Origin: CBDFGQ01 sp965247295
GTDB lineage: Bacteria; Chloroflexota; Dehalococcoidia; Lucifugimonadales; JAGWBF01
Assembly: GCA_965247295.1 (NCBI GenBank)
Contig: CBDFGQ010000004.1
Location: 302,657 to 366,656 of the forward strand
Direction: 5' to 3'
DNA: 64,000 bases
The position numbers and the translations under genes are program-made. This document shows positions 56,710 to 64,000 of the stretch, in pieces. The notes below the pieces were generated by a model, which saw only the letters and a program-made list of their open reading frames with translations, did no database searches and was not told the origin of the DNA. Position 1 is the first letter of the stretch, and each line of letters begins with the position of its first letter.

Positions 56710-58737
56710 CTAATCCCCGGCGTTCCGGGCGAACTTACGGTATCTTCCGAGCGCCATCAACGGCCACGAATTCCGGTACATATGGTAGTTGATCATGAAT
56801 CCGGCCGGCATCTCCAGGCTCTGGTACCCTGATTCCCCTGGTTTAGGAATCCGCTTTAATCTCTGGCCGACCCCGTACCCTGGAAACCCCGTCCCGGTGA
56901 AGTAAGGCTCGTCCCATGAGCCGTCCGCCAGCTGCGTGTCCGCAAGGTACCGAATTCCTCTCTGGGTGGCGGGTCCAATTCTGTTATGGGGGTCCACCTC
57001 GCCGGCGGCCAGGAGGGACAAGAGGCCCCATGCAGTTTGAGATGGGGTGCTGGGACCTCTGCCTATCAGCGAGGCGTCCACGTAGGAGCCGCAGCTTTCG
57101 CCCCAGCCTCCATCCGGGTTCTGGTGCTCCATCACCCAGTGGATGGCCTTACGTATGTAGGGCTGGCCCATGTCCTCGCCGATGGCTTCCATGGCCGGAA
57201 GGACTGCCCCGGTGCCGTAGATGTAGTTGACCCCCCACCTGCCGAACCAGGACCCGTCGGGTTCCTGCTCAGCTCGCATGTAGCGGTACGCATGGCTAAC
57301 CGCTGGGTAGTCTTTCTTGTAGCCCAGCTTTCCCAGCATCTCCACGATGTGAGCCGCGACGTCCGCGCTCGGGGGGTCCAGAGCCTCTCCGAAGTCGCTG
57401 AAGGGAATCTTGGCGATATAGCTCTTGTCGTTGTCCTTGTCAAAAGCCCCCCATCCCCCGTTCTTCGACTGCATACTCAGGAGCCAATCGACGGCCCTGC
57501 CTATGGCCTCGTCCTTATGCCTTTCCCCTTCCTCGTCGAGTCGGGCCCCGTCCAGTGCCATGACGACTTCGGAGGTATCGTCAAGGTCAGGGTAATTGTC
57601 GTTCTCGAACTCGAAGGCCCAGCCCCCCGGCGTGGCGTTCTTGTTCTTTACCTGCCAGTCCCCGCCCGCCAGGATCTGCTCCTTGAGCATCCAGCGGGCG
57701 GCGTTTTGGACCGCCGGATGATCGGGAGCCATTCCCGAGTCCTCCAGGCCAATAGCCACCAGGCAGGTGTCCCACACGGGCGATAGGCAGGCCTGGACCC
57801 GCCAGGTGTCCCCTTCCTCTATGGCGAATCCCTCGAATCCCCGAAGCCCCCTATTCATCACCGGGTGGTCCACCGGATAACCCTTGAGCTTGAGGGCGAT
57901 GAGGGAGTACACCCAGGGCGGCTGTATCCCTCCCCAGGAGCCGTCGGCCTCTTGATGGGAGACGATCCAGCGGACAGCCTTCCGCATGGCCCATCTCCGT
58001 CCGGGTTTGACCGGCATCCTCCGGTAGAGGCGGAGGGCTCCGTCCGCGAGATGAAAGAACCTGCGCCACCCCAGGACCCCCTTTGGTTTGGGGAGCGAGT
58101 AATCCGTTGCCTCCCGGGGCAGTGGATAAAGCTCGTCTATCGCGGCCCACTCTGGGATGGGGGCTACGGGCCTTTCGGTGAGAATGATGAGCATGGGGAC
58201 GATGGTGGCCCTAGCCCAGCTCGAGAACTCGTATATGTTGAAAGGGAACCAGCTTGGAAGGAACATCAGCTCCGGAGGCATAGCCGGCGTGCCGTCCCAC
58301 TCCCACTGTCCGAACAGGGATAGCCATATCTTGGTGAAGACACGGACCCTGGGAACGCCGCCCTTGGACAGGATGAACTCTCGGGCCTTATCCATCTCAG
58401 GCGTATCAGGAGACACCCCTGCCAGCTTCAGCGCGAAGTAACACTCCACCGAGGTGCTCACGTCTCCTGGGGCTTCGAAGTACTGACCCCACGAGCCGTC
58501 GACCCGTTGCTTGCCGAGGATGAAGTTCGCCAGCTTACGCCACCGGTCCCGGTCCGCCACCCCTAAAAAGTGGGTGAGGAGCAGGTACTCCGCCTCCATG
58601 GTGGGGTTGGACTCAAGCTCCCCCCACCAGTATCCTTCTGGGTGCTGAATAGAGAGCAAGTACTGCTGGGAGCGTTGGATAGCCCCCTCCGCAGCCTCTA
58701 GAAGTTCCGCCGTTACACTGTGCTTTGTCTCAGCCAT
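56710..58737 (-). CDS. shc: Squalene-hopene cyclase
   Basis: 675 residues from ATG 58737 (the frame reaches 58863). Multiple QW repeats such as D-G-S-W-G, G-G-W-G and D-G-G-W-G-E are spread through both barrels. The catalytic acid motif D-L-D-D-T-S-E-V lies at about residues 384-391, the D-x-D-D-T of SHC. Family length and order are normal. It cyclises squalene to hopene/hopanol at the membrane. Within the operon it lies between hpnA and the YjbQ gene. Confidence 0.96.
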   Translation of the reverse strand: MAETKHSVTAELLEAAEGAIQRSQQYLLSIQHPEGYWWGELESNPTMEAEYLLLTHFLGVADRDRWRKLANFILGKQRVDGSWGQYFEAPGDVSTSVECYFALKLAGVSPDTPEMDKAREFILSKGGVPRVRVFTKIWLSLFGQWEWDGTPAMPPELMFLPSWFPFNIYEFSSWARATIVPMLIILTERPVAPIPEWAAIDELYPLPREATDYSLPKPKGVLGWRRFFHLADGALRLYRRMPVKPGRRWAMRKAVRWIVSHQEADGSWGGIQPPWVYSLIALKLKGYPVDHPVMNRGLRGFEGFAIEEGDTWRVQACLSPVWDTCLVAIGLEDSGMAPDHPAVQNAARWMLKEQILAGGDWQVKNKNATPGGWAFEFENDNYPDLDDTSEVVMALDGARLDEEGERHKDEAIGRAVDWLLSMQSKNGGWGAFDKDNDKSYIAKIPFSDFGEALDPPSADVAAHIVEMLGKLGYKKDYPAVSHAYRYMRAEQEPDGSWFGRWGVNYIYGTGAVLPAMEAIGEDMGQPYIRKAIHWVMEHQNPDGGWGESCGSYVDASLIGRGPSTPSQTAWGLLSLLAAGEVDPHNRIGPATQRGIRYLADTQLADGSWDEPYFTGTGFPGYGVGQRLKRIPKPGESGYQSLEMPAGFMINYHMYRNSWPLMALGRYRKFARNAGD

Positions 58738-58771
58738 CTCATCTCTTGCAAGTCTCAATCCAACCCTAAGG

Positions 58772-59764
58772 CTAGCTGGCGCGGGCGTACCCGTGGTCCC
58801 GAAACCACTTGACCGACTTTTGCAGAGCGCCCTCAACGGGGCTCTGGGGCAACCCCAGCTCACTTACCGCCTTCTCGCACTTGACATACATCGGTTTGCG
58901 CGAGACCTTTAAGCCCTCCAGCGGTATGTAAGGCTCCCTCCGAAGAAGCCTACCTTCCACCAGCTCATCCAGGTATCCGGCCGCCAATGCCACCCACATG
59001 GGTATCTTCAGCTTTGGCGCCCTCACTCCAGATATCGCTTGGAGCAGCTCGAACACCCCGACCAGGGTCATGTTCTTGTACCCCAACAGATACCTTTCTC
59101 CCGGCCTGCCCTTTTCCAGGGCCAGTACGTGACCCACCGCCACATCCTCTACGTCCACCACATTCATTCCCGCGTCGATATAGGCGGGCATACGGCCCCG
59201 GATGAAGTCCAGCACCATCCTCCCCGTCGGCGTGGGCTTGACGTCCCAGGGCCCTACCGGGGTGGTGGGATTTACCACCACGACGGGCAGACCCTCCCGG
59301 CACACGTCCAGCGCCGCCTTCTCGGCCAGGTACTTTGACCTTTTGTAATGTCCCGCTAACTCCTTCCAGGATGGCTCCCTTTCCTCGTCGCCCAGACCTC
59401 CAGGGGGTATGCCCACGGTGGAAACGGTGCTGGTATACACTAGGCGGTCCACCCCGGCGCGCGACGCCTCCTCCAGCACCACCCTGGTGCCGGTTACGTT
59501 GATGTCGTATATGTTCCGCCGGTCCCCCTTGCGGAAGCTGTACAGGGCGGCACAGTGGATTACGGCCCGGCAGTCCTCCAACGCCTGAGCAACCGAGGCC
59601 CTGTCCCTGACATCGCCAGGGGCCGTTTCTATGTCCGTGCCCTTTAGAGTTAAGGTGCTGCTGCCAGGCCTTACGAGGCCCCTCACCTCATATCCTCTGG
59701 CCTGAAGGGCCCGGGCCACGTTACCGCCGATAAAACCCGTTGCCCCCGTGACCAGGACTTTCAC
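58772..59764 (-). CDS. hpnA: HpnA-type NAD-dependent epimerase/dehydratase
   Basis: 330 residues, extended SDR. T-G-A-T-G-F-I-G-G-N-V at the N-terminus, catalytic Y-T-S-T-V-S-T-V-G and Y-K-R-S-K-Y-L-A-E. N-P-T-T-P-V-G-P-W-D and D-A-G-M-N-V-V-D-V-E-D-V-A-V-G-H are typical of hopanoid-cluster HpnA proteins. Its exact reaction in hopanoid side-chain chemistry is not settled in the literature I know. Confidence 0.9.
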   Translation of the reverse strand: MKVLVTGATGFIGGNVARALQARGYEVRGLVRPGSSTLTLKGTDIETAPGDVRDRASVAQALEDCRAVIHCAALYSFRKGDRRNIYDINVTGTRVVLEEASRAGVDRLVYTSTVSTVGIPPGGLGDEEREPSWKELAGHYKRSKYLAEKAALDVCREGLPVVVVNPTTPVGPWDVKPTPTGRMVLDFIRGRMPAYIDAGMNVVDVEDVAVGHVLALEKGRPGERYLLGYKNMTLVGVFELLQAISGVRAPKLKIPMWVALAAGYLDELVEGRLLRREPYIPLEGLKVSRKPMYVKCEKAVSELGLPQSPVEGALQKSVKWFRDHGYARAS

Positions 59765-59797
59765 CTGGAGATTTTCCCCATGGAGATACCTGAGCGC

Positions 59798-60508
59798 CTA
59801 ATGAGGCGCGTAGCTACGCGCCGGAGATTCCCCGGCTACTAGGGATGCCCCAAAGGCCGCGAGGCTCCCCTGGGCTATCCTTGCCTGACTGGCCAGATGC
59901 ACGATCTTGAAAAAGTTCCAAGGTCTGGTTACCAGGTGAAGCACCTGCCGTATGGGTCCCATCTCCCCCAGCCTCAAGACAGCTGTCGGAATCTCCTGAT
60001 GGGCAGTGTCCAGCACGACTCGAACACTGAGGAAAGGCACCCCGTGCCCAGCAGTTGCCTGTCCTATCCAGTAGTCCTCCATGTTAATTACCCAGGCCGC
60101 GCTCGCCCTGGCCAGCCGGCCCTTTTCCGCGGCCTGCGTGACCATTCTGGGCACCGTCAGGTTATCGGCGACGAAGTGGCGCGGCGACGGGGAGGCGCCC
60201 AACGCCTTTTCCGTTTCGCTCAGCAGGTGGGCATCGGCCTCAAAGACTTCATCTTCTTCTGTGGCGTGCAGCCGCCGCGACAGGACCACGTCCCCCGACC
60301 TCAGGCTCTCGTTGAGGGCCCCGGCGAAGCCTATCGACAGGATGGCCTCGGGCCTCACTCCCTGGTCCAACAGTGCAGCCATACTACCTTTGGCCCGGTC
60401 CTTCCCGACCCCGGTGACACGCAGCTCTATGGCCCCCCTTGCGGCCGGCGACATTCCATTTGTGAGCCCCCGGGCCTCTCGGTCCATGGCTGCCAGGATG
60501 GCTATCAA
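59798..60508 (-). CDS. hpnG: HpnG-type phosphorylase/nucleosidase
   Basis: 236 residues. Purine-nucleoside-phosphorylase-like fold: I-A-I-L-A-A-M-D-R-E-A near the start, V-T-G-V-G-K-D-R-A, S-I-G-F-A-G-A-L, and late V-I-N-M-E-D-Y. HpnG removes adenine from adenosylhopane, leaving ribosylhopane or its phosphate. It follows hpnH at 33 bases, consistent with successive steps. Confidence 0.88.
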   Translation of the reverse strand: MIAILAAMDREARGLTNGMSPAARGAIELRVTGVGKDRAKGSMAALLDQGVRPEAILSIGFAGALNESLRSGDVVLSRRLHATEEDEVFEADAHLLSETEKALGASPSPRHFVADNLTVPRMVTQAAEKGRLARASAAWVINMEDYWIGQATAGHGVPFLSVRVVLDTAHQEIPTAVLRLGEMGPIRQVLHLVTRPWNFFKIVHLASQARIAQGSLAAFGASLVAGESPARSYAPH

Positions 60509-60541
60509 GTGTCTCCTCCGTCGGCCAGGGCCTGTATCGGC

Positions 60542-61582
60542 CTAGCTCGCGGTGATTCCGCTCTTGCTCACGGCTCCCGCTTTAATGAGGGTAACCCAGT
60601 CCCTCGGGCTGGAGATGGCGTGGAATATGGTGGCCGATTCGAACCCGCAGTGCATCATGCATCCGGCGCAGCGGGGGTCCTTGCCCGGGCCGTACTTGTC
60701 CCATAGCGACACCTCGAAAAGCTCTTCGACGTTCTGAATGTGCTCGTCGGCCAGTGGGTAGCAGGGCTTCCTCCAACCCATCACCGTATATGTGGGGTTG
60801 GAATAGGCGGTGCACTCGTACTCGCGTCGGCCACGCAAGAAATCTAGATAAATGGGGTTGTTGTAGAGCCGCATCCCCTTGATGCTTTGCTCGTCCAGGA
60901 TCTCCCTGAAGGCCTCCTTAGACTCCTGTCGGCTGAGGAACATGTCGTGGTCCGGGGCATGGGTATAGTCGTAGCCCGGGGACACCATGCAGCCCTCCAC
61001 TCCCATAGCGGTCATGGTGCGGAATAGGGCGTGGATGTCGTCCACGTCGCACCCGCGGAAGATGGTGGTGTTGGTGCACACCCGGTACCCGGCATCTAAA
61101 GCGACCTGTATCGACTTCACCGCCTTGCTGAAGACACCCTTGCGGGCCACCGCCTCGTCGTGCCTGGCTTCCATGCCGTCCATGTGGACCACCCACGACA
61201 GGTACTTGGAAGGGGGCACCTTCTTCATAACCCGCTCCAGGAGAATGCCGTTGGTGCAGCAGTAGACGAAGTACTTCCGGCGCACCAACTCGTTGAGGAT
61301 CTGGTCTATCTTGGGATGGATGGTAGGCTCTCCCCCGGCCACGGACACTATGGGAGCTCCGGACTTCTCCACGGCCTCCAGGGCCTCCTCCACCGGCATC
61401 ATCTTGTCCATTACCGGCTTGTACTCGTGGATGCGCCCGCACCCCACACAGGCCAGGTTGCACATCTCCAGCGGTTCCAGCATCGTTACCAGTGGGAACC
61501 GCTTCCTCCCCTTGAGACGGTTCTTTAACATATAAAAGGCCAGGCGAACTGCCAGCTCCATGGGCCTCTTCGCTCTCTTCAT
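60542..61582 (-). CDS. hpnH: Adenosylhopane synthase HpnH (radical SAM)
   Basis: 346 residues. The radical-SAM cluster motif is C41-N-L-A-C45-V-G-C48, followed by G-G-E-P-T for SAM binding. C-terminal cysteines lie in R-K-P-C-Y-P and D-P-R-C-A-G-C-M-M-H-C-G-F (an SPASM-like region). HpnH adds 5'-deoxyadenosine to diploptene, the first step of C35 hopanoids. The frame is intact and close to known HpnH proteins in its motifs. Confidence 0.95.
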   Translation of the reverse strand: MKRAKRPMELAVRLAFYMLKNRLKGRKRFPLVTMLEPLEMCNLACVGCGRIHEYKPVMDKMMPVEEALEAVEKSGAPIVSVAGGEPTIHPKIDQILNELVRRKYFVYCCTNGILLERVMKKVPPSKYLSWVVHMDGMEARHDEAVARKGVFSKAVKSIQVALDAGYRVCTNTTIFRGCDVDDIHALFRTMTAMGVEGCMVSPGYDYTHAPDHDMFLSRQESKEAFREILDEQSIKGMRLYNNPIYLDFLRGRREYECTAYSNPTYTVMGWRKPCYPLADEHIQNVEELFEVSLWDKYGPGKDPRCAGCMMHCGFESATIFHAISSPRDWVTLIKAGAVSKSGITAS

Positions 61583-61605
61583 GCTCTCCTTCCAGCCCTC
61601 TAACG

Positions 61606-62748
61606 TCAGTAATTCCGCGCCGTAATGAAATCGACCAGTTCTTCCAGCTCCTGGTACACCCAGGACGGAAGGGGAACCCGCCGCAACTCCTGGAGGGCCA
61701 GGTTAGCGTGCTCGCGGGTAACCTCCTCGGCACGCTGGTGCGCTTTCAGCTCTTCTAGCACTGCCAGAACATCATCCACATCGCCGTCCTCCATGGTGGT
61801 CTTACCGTAGGCGTCCACCAGCCTTTGCCTGGCAACGCCCTGGGACGCCTCCAGCGCATAGACTATCGGGAACGACTTCTTCTTCCTACGGATGTCGTTC
61901 CCCACCCCCTTGCCCGTGGCCGTCCCCTCGCCCCAGATCCCGAGCACATCGTCCCTTACCTGGAAGGCCAATCCCAGTGAACCTCCACAGCGGGCGAAGG
62001 CGCTCACATAGGCCTCCTCGTCGGAGCCTATTAATGCACCTGCTTCCATGCCGCATCTTATGAGCGCGCCGGTCTTACGAGAGATCATAGAGAGGTAGTC
62101 GTCGAGCCCAATGTCCACGCTGCTCTCAAAGGCCAGGTCCAGGCACTGCCCCTTTGTCATCTCCAGATAGCCGCGAGTAAGGAGGACGGACGCCTTTAAG
62201 GCCCTATCTTGAGGCACACACCGCTCCATGAGCCCCAGAGCGACCTTATCGGCGACGGACCTCATGGCGTTTCCGGCGACCAGTGCCTGGGGCTGGCCCC
62301 ACAGGGCCCAGACCGTAGGTTGATGCCGGCGCTCCAGATCGCCGTCCTGGATATCGTCGTGAATGAGCGAGAAGTTATGAATGATCTCCAGAGAGGCAGC
62401 GACGGGCAAAGCTCTGGCCCAATCTCCGCTCAGGGCATGGCAGGAGAACAGGCAGAGGGTGGGTCGAAGGGCCTTGCCCTGGGACACCGGGGCGGCCAAT
62501 GGCTCCCCTAACTCGTCGGCCCACCCCATGTGGAAATCAAGCATCCGGTACAGCGAAGCGGCCAGGTCTCCTTGCGTCCCATCCGGGCGGGAGTGTAGCA
62601 TAGCTGCCCGGAGCTCTTGCTCTAGGCCATTCCTGTAACGAGAGAACATCCCGGGAAGACTGGGAGGTGATGTGGGTTCCGCTCCGGCGGCGACGGTAGG
62701 TGCCTCGCTCAAGTCAACGAAAAGTTTATCACGCTGCCCTAGATACAT
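61606..62748 (-). CDS. Polyprenyl (farnesyl/geranylgeranyl) diphosphate synthase
   Basis: 380 residues from ATG 62748, which has no obvious ribosome-binding site; ATG 62649 (M-F-S-R-Y-R-N) may be the real start. First Asp-rich motif H-D-D-I-Q-D (131-135) after S-L-I; second F-Q-V-R-D-D-V-L-G-I-W. G-K-A-L-R-P is the diphosphate-binding lysine/arginine. It should provide farnesyl diphosphate to HpnD. It is the first gene of the operon, so its upstream region (62749-63090) must hold the promoter. Confidence 0.9.
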   Translation of the reverse strand: MYLGQRDKLFVDLSEAPTVAAGAEPTSPPSLPGMFSRYRNGLEQELRAAMLHSRPDGTQGDLAASLYRMLDFHMGWADELGEPLAAPVSQGKALRPTLCLFSCHALSGDWARALPVAASLEIIHNFSLIHDDIQDGDLERRHQPTVWALWGQPQALVAGNAMRSVADKVALGLMERCVPQDRALKASVLLTRGYLEMTKGQCLDLAFESSVDIGLDDYLSMISRKTGALIRCGMEAGALIGSDEEAYVSAFARCGGSLGLAFQVRDDVLGIWGEGTATGKGVGNDIRRKKKSFPIVYALEASQGVARQRLVDAYGKTTMEDGDVDDVLAVLEELKAHQRAEEVTREHANLALQELRRVPLPSWVYQELEELVDFITARNY

Positions 62749-63090
62749 CGCAACACGATGCTTGCAATCCTAGCAGAGGCCAGTCGTGCTGTCAAGCCAG
62801 CCGTGGGCACACAAATCGATGATTGCGACAGAGGTGTTACTTCCTGGCCCCGGGGTTGTTCGGTGGGTAGGGGAGCGGGACGAGGTGGATGTAACGCATA
62901 GAGTTCCTTAGGCATAGGGCGGTACGGCGCACTGCCTCGATATACAGGTCCCTGTTAAGCAGTGCTTAAAAAAGGGAAATGCCCTTGACTTAGTCTTAGA
63001 TACGATGCTACATTAGCATAGATTTGAGACCGTGCCTATTTCCCTATTTACGTCTCTCGCGATTTATGGAGAGGCCTAAGGGGTAAAGTT
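62749..63090. other. Divergent control region between hopanoid operon and surface-protein gene
   Basis: No gene is found. It holds the start region of the minus-strand operon and a plus-strand promoter-like pair listed separately. Apart from those, I see no repeat or riboswitch-like fold. Confidence 0.4.
62985..63014 (+). promoter_or_regulatory. Putative promoter for the gene at 63091
   Basis: TTGACT (62985-62990), an 18-base spacer and TACATT (63009-63014) match sigma-70 boxes moderately. The start of the coding frame is about 75 bases on. Confidence 0.45.
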
Positions 63091-64000
63091 GTGCTAAAGA
63101 GATACGCGCCGTTTTACATCGCCGTAATTGTGACAGGCGTTGTAATGGTCCTGCTATTTCTCCGTCCCGAGGCCGCCCTGGGTATAGCGCTGGTCGTTGA
63201 GCAGCCCCAGAACGATCGGAACAGTGAGCCGGGATTCAAGCTGCTGGACGAGACAACCGGCAAGCCGGAGACAGTAACTATCAAAGCGGAAGTGAGATTT
63301 GACGGTGGCACGGAAATCTTCAAGTCGGCCACACTGGATATAGTGCAAGAGACGGGTGATGCCCGATTCGTGGATGTAGTCGGTCTAGCGCTGCCAATCA
63401 GCGGCCTGGGGAACTTGAGGTTCACGGGCGACGATCTAACGACCAGCCTGCCGGCAAGCGGCGACGGGAACCAGGGCAGCCTGATTGTATAACGTAACGT
63501 TCGAAGGTATAAAGATATTCGATATTTCCAGCGGCTTTGGCTACGGGTACGACGGGTTAACATCCACCGGCGGGCGGCTCGAGTACATTCTTAAGTACAC
63601 ACCAGCCCCCTTTACCGGTGACTACAAGGCAACCATTACGATAGAAACGGAGCCGGCGGTGGTAATCCCCCCCTGCCGTTACCACGTTTACCATCCTCGA
63701 ATCTACAACGGCCACGGCTCTGGCGACTCTATACCCGGTGAGCAGTGGGCAGGCCCTTCCTGGTGACCTGGTGGTCTTGCAGTTGGACGTCTCCGCGGAC
63801 ATTCGCCACATGGCGGTGGACAAGGTGACGGGCGTACCCAAGATCACAGTAACGGGAGACCTCTTGACCGAAACCCTCTCCATGACTGAGGCGTCCAAAT
63901 TCCACCCCGCCCTCAGGGAGAAGTGGGGCGTCCTCTCCACCGCCGACTACCTGCTTCCGGTCAGAGTCCCTGGGAATGCCGTGCCAGGTCAGTTCAATCC
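63091..64000 (+). pseudogene. Secreted or surface beta-rich protein with two frameshifts (runs off window)
   Basis: The N-terminus (M-L-K-R-Y-A-P-F-Y-I-A-V-I-V-T-G-V-V-M) is a signal or anchor helix ending at about residue 30. The following sequence is beta-rich. Near 63484 one extra base shifts from G-S-L-I-V-stop to L-Y-N-V-T-F-E-G. A second shift at about 63670-63690, beside a run of seven C, leads to F-T-I-L-E-S-T-T-A-T-A-L, then G-D-L-V-V-L-Q-L-D-V-S, open to the window edge. Joined, it looks like one adhesin-like protein. Homopolymer error at the C-run is as likely as real decay. Confidence 0.6.

Noticed and set aside
1..64000. CRISPR arrays, rRNA genes, complete tRNA genes
   Set aside because: No series of regularly spaced identical repeats was seen (the TGTCACG array is short and changes orientation). 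No rRNA-like sequence was seen, and the two tRNA-like pieces lack 5' halves.

Overview
The window looks like one contig from a high-GC, free-living bacterium, most likely a member of the Chloroflexota (SAR202/Dehalococcoidia-like). This placement is an inference from gene content: hopanoid/squalene genes, CoA-transferase and M24 peptidase paralogues, a family of small beta-rich hypothetical proteins, and a terminase type I associate with that phylum. No rRNA, complete tRNA or marker gene is present to prove it.

The window has two halves. Positions 1 to about 28.4 kb are an accessory, mobile and decaying region. It holds remnants of catabolic genes (amidohydrolase, SDR, methyltransferase), a guanylate/adenylate cyclase broken by an in-frame TGA, and a decayed prophage or integrative element (5.1-11.1 kb: terminase small and large subunits, a wHTH/zinc-ribbon protein, excisionase, HTH protein and tyrosine integrase). 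Next come a LysR regulator, a small candidate defence island (HEPN-like, pentapeptide-repeat and TIR genes, 14.8-16.4 kb), an IS256 element with a 9-bp target duplication, and two IS3-type elements, one with a second two-ORF element nested in it. Three copies of one 186-bp non-autonomous element (MITE) lie here, always at CTAG. An ABC-F ATPase, a DHH phosphoesterase and a DUF488 gene pair cut off by an IS3 copy complete this half.

Positions 29.5 to 64 kb are compact and gene-dense, and read as ordinary chromosome. Plus-strand genes (30.1-39.6 kb) include an enoyl-CoA hydratase, a CoxE-like VWA protein, a membrane protein, XdhC and a MobA-like nucleotidyltransferase (together a molybdenum-enzyme maturation set without its hydroxylase), a family III CoA-transferase, an atypical SDR and an M24 peptidase. 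Minus-strand genes (39.6-62.7 kb) include tldE-rmuC-tldD, ilvD, an ornithine-cyclodeaminase homologue, a nucleoside hydrolase, and a long, tightly overlapping run. That run begins with a polyprenyl synthase, hpnH, hpnG, hpnA, squalene-hopene cyclase, a YjbQ-type protein, hpnC, hpnD and hpnE, and passes straight into a 2-hydroxyacid dehydrogenase, an FGGY kinase, a class II aldolase, a small conserved protein and an epimerase.

The hpn genes can make farnesyl diphosphate, condense and reduce it to squalene (HpnC/D/E), cyclise it (SHC) and extend the hopane with a ribosyl side chain (HpnH, HpnG). In the accessory half many genes carry one or two nonsense or frameshift lesions in otherwise well-preserved frames. 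This is recent decay rather than ancient remains, although some lesions could be sequence errors.
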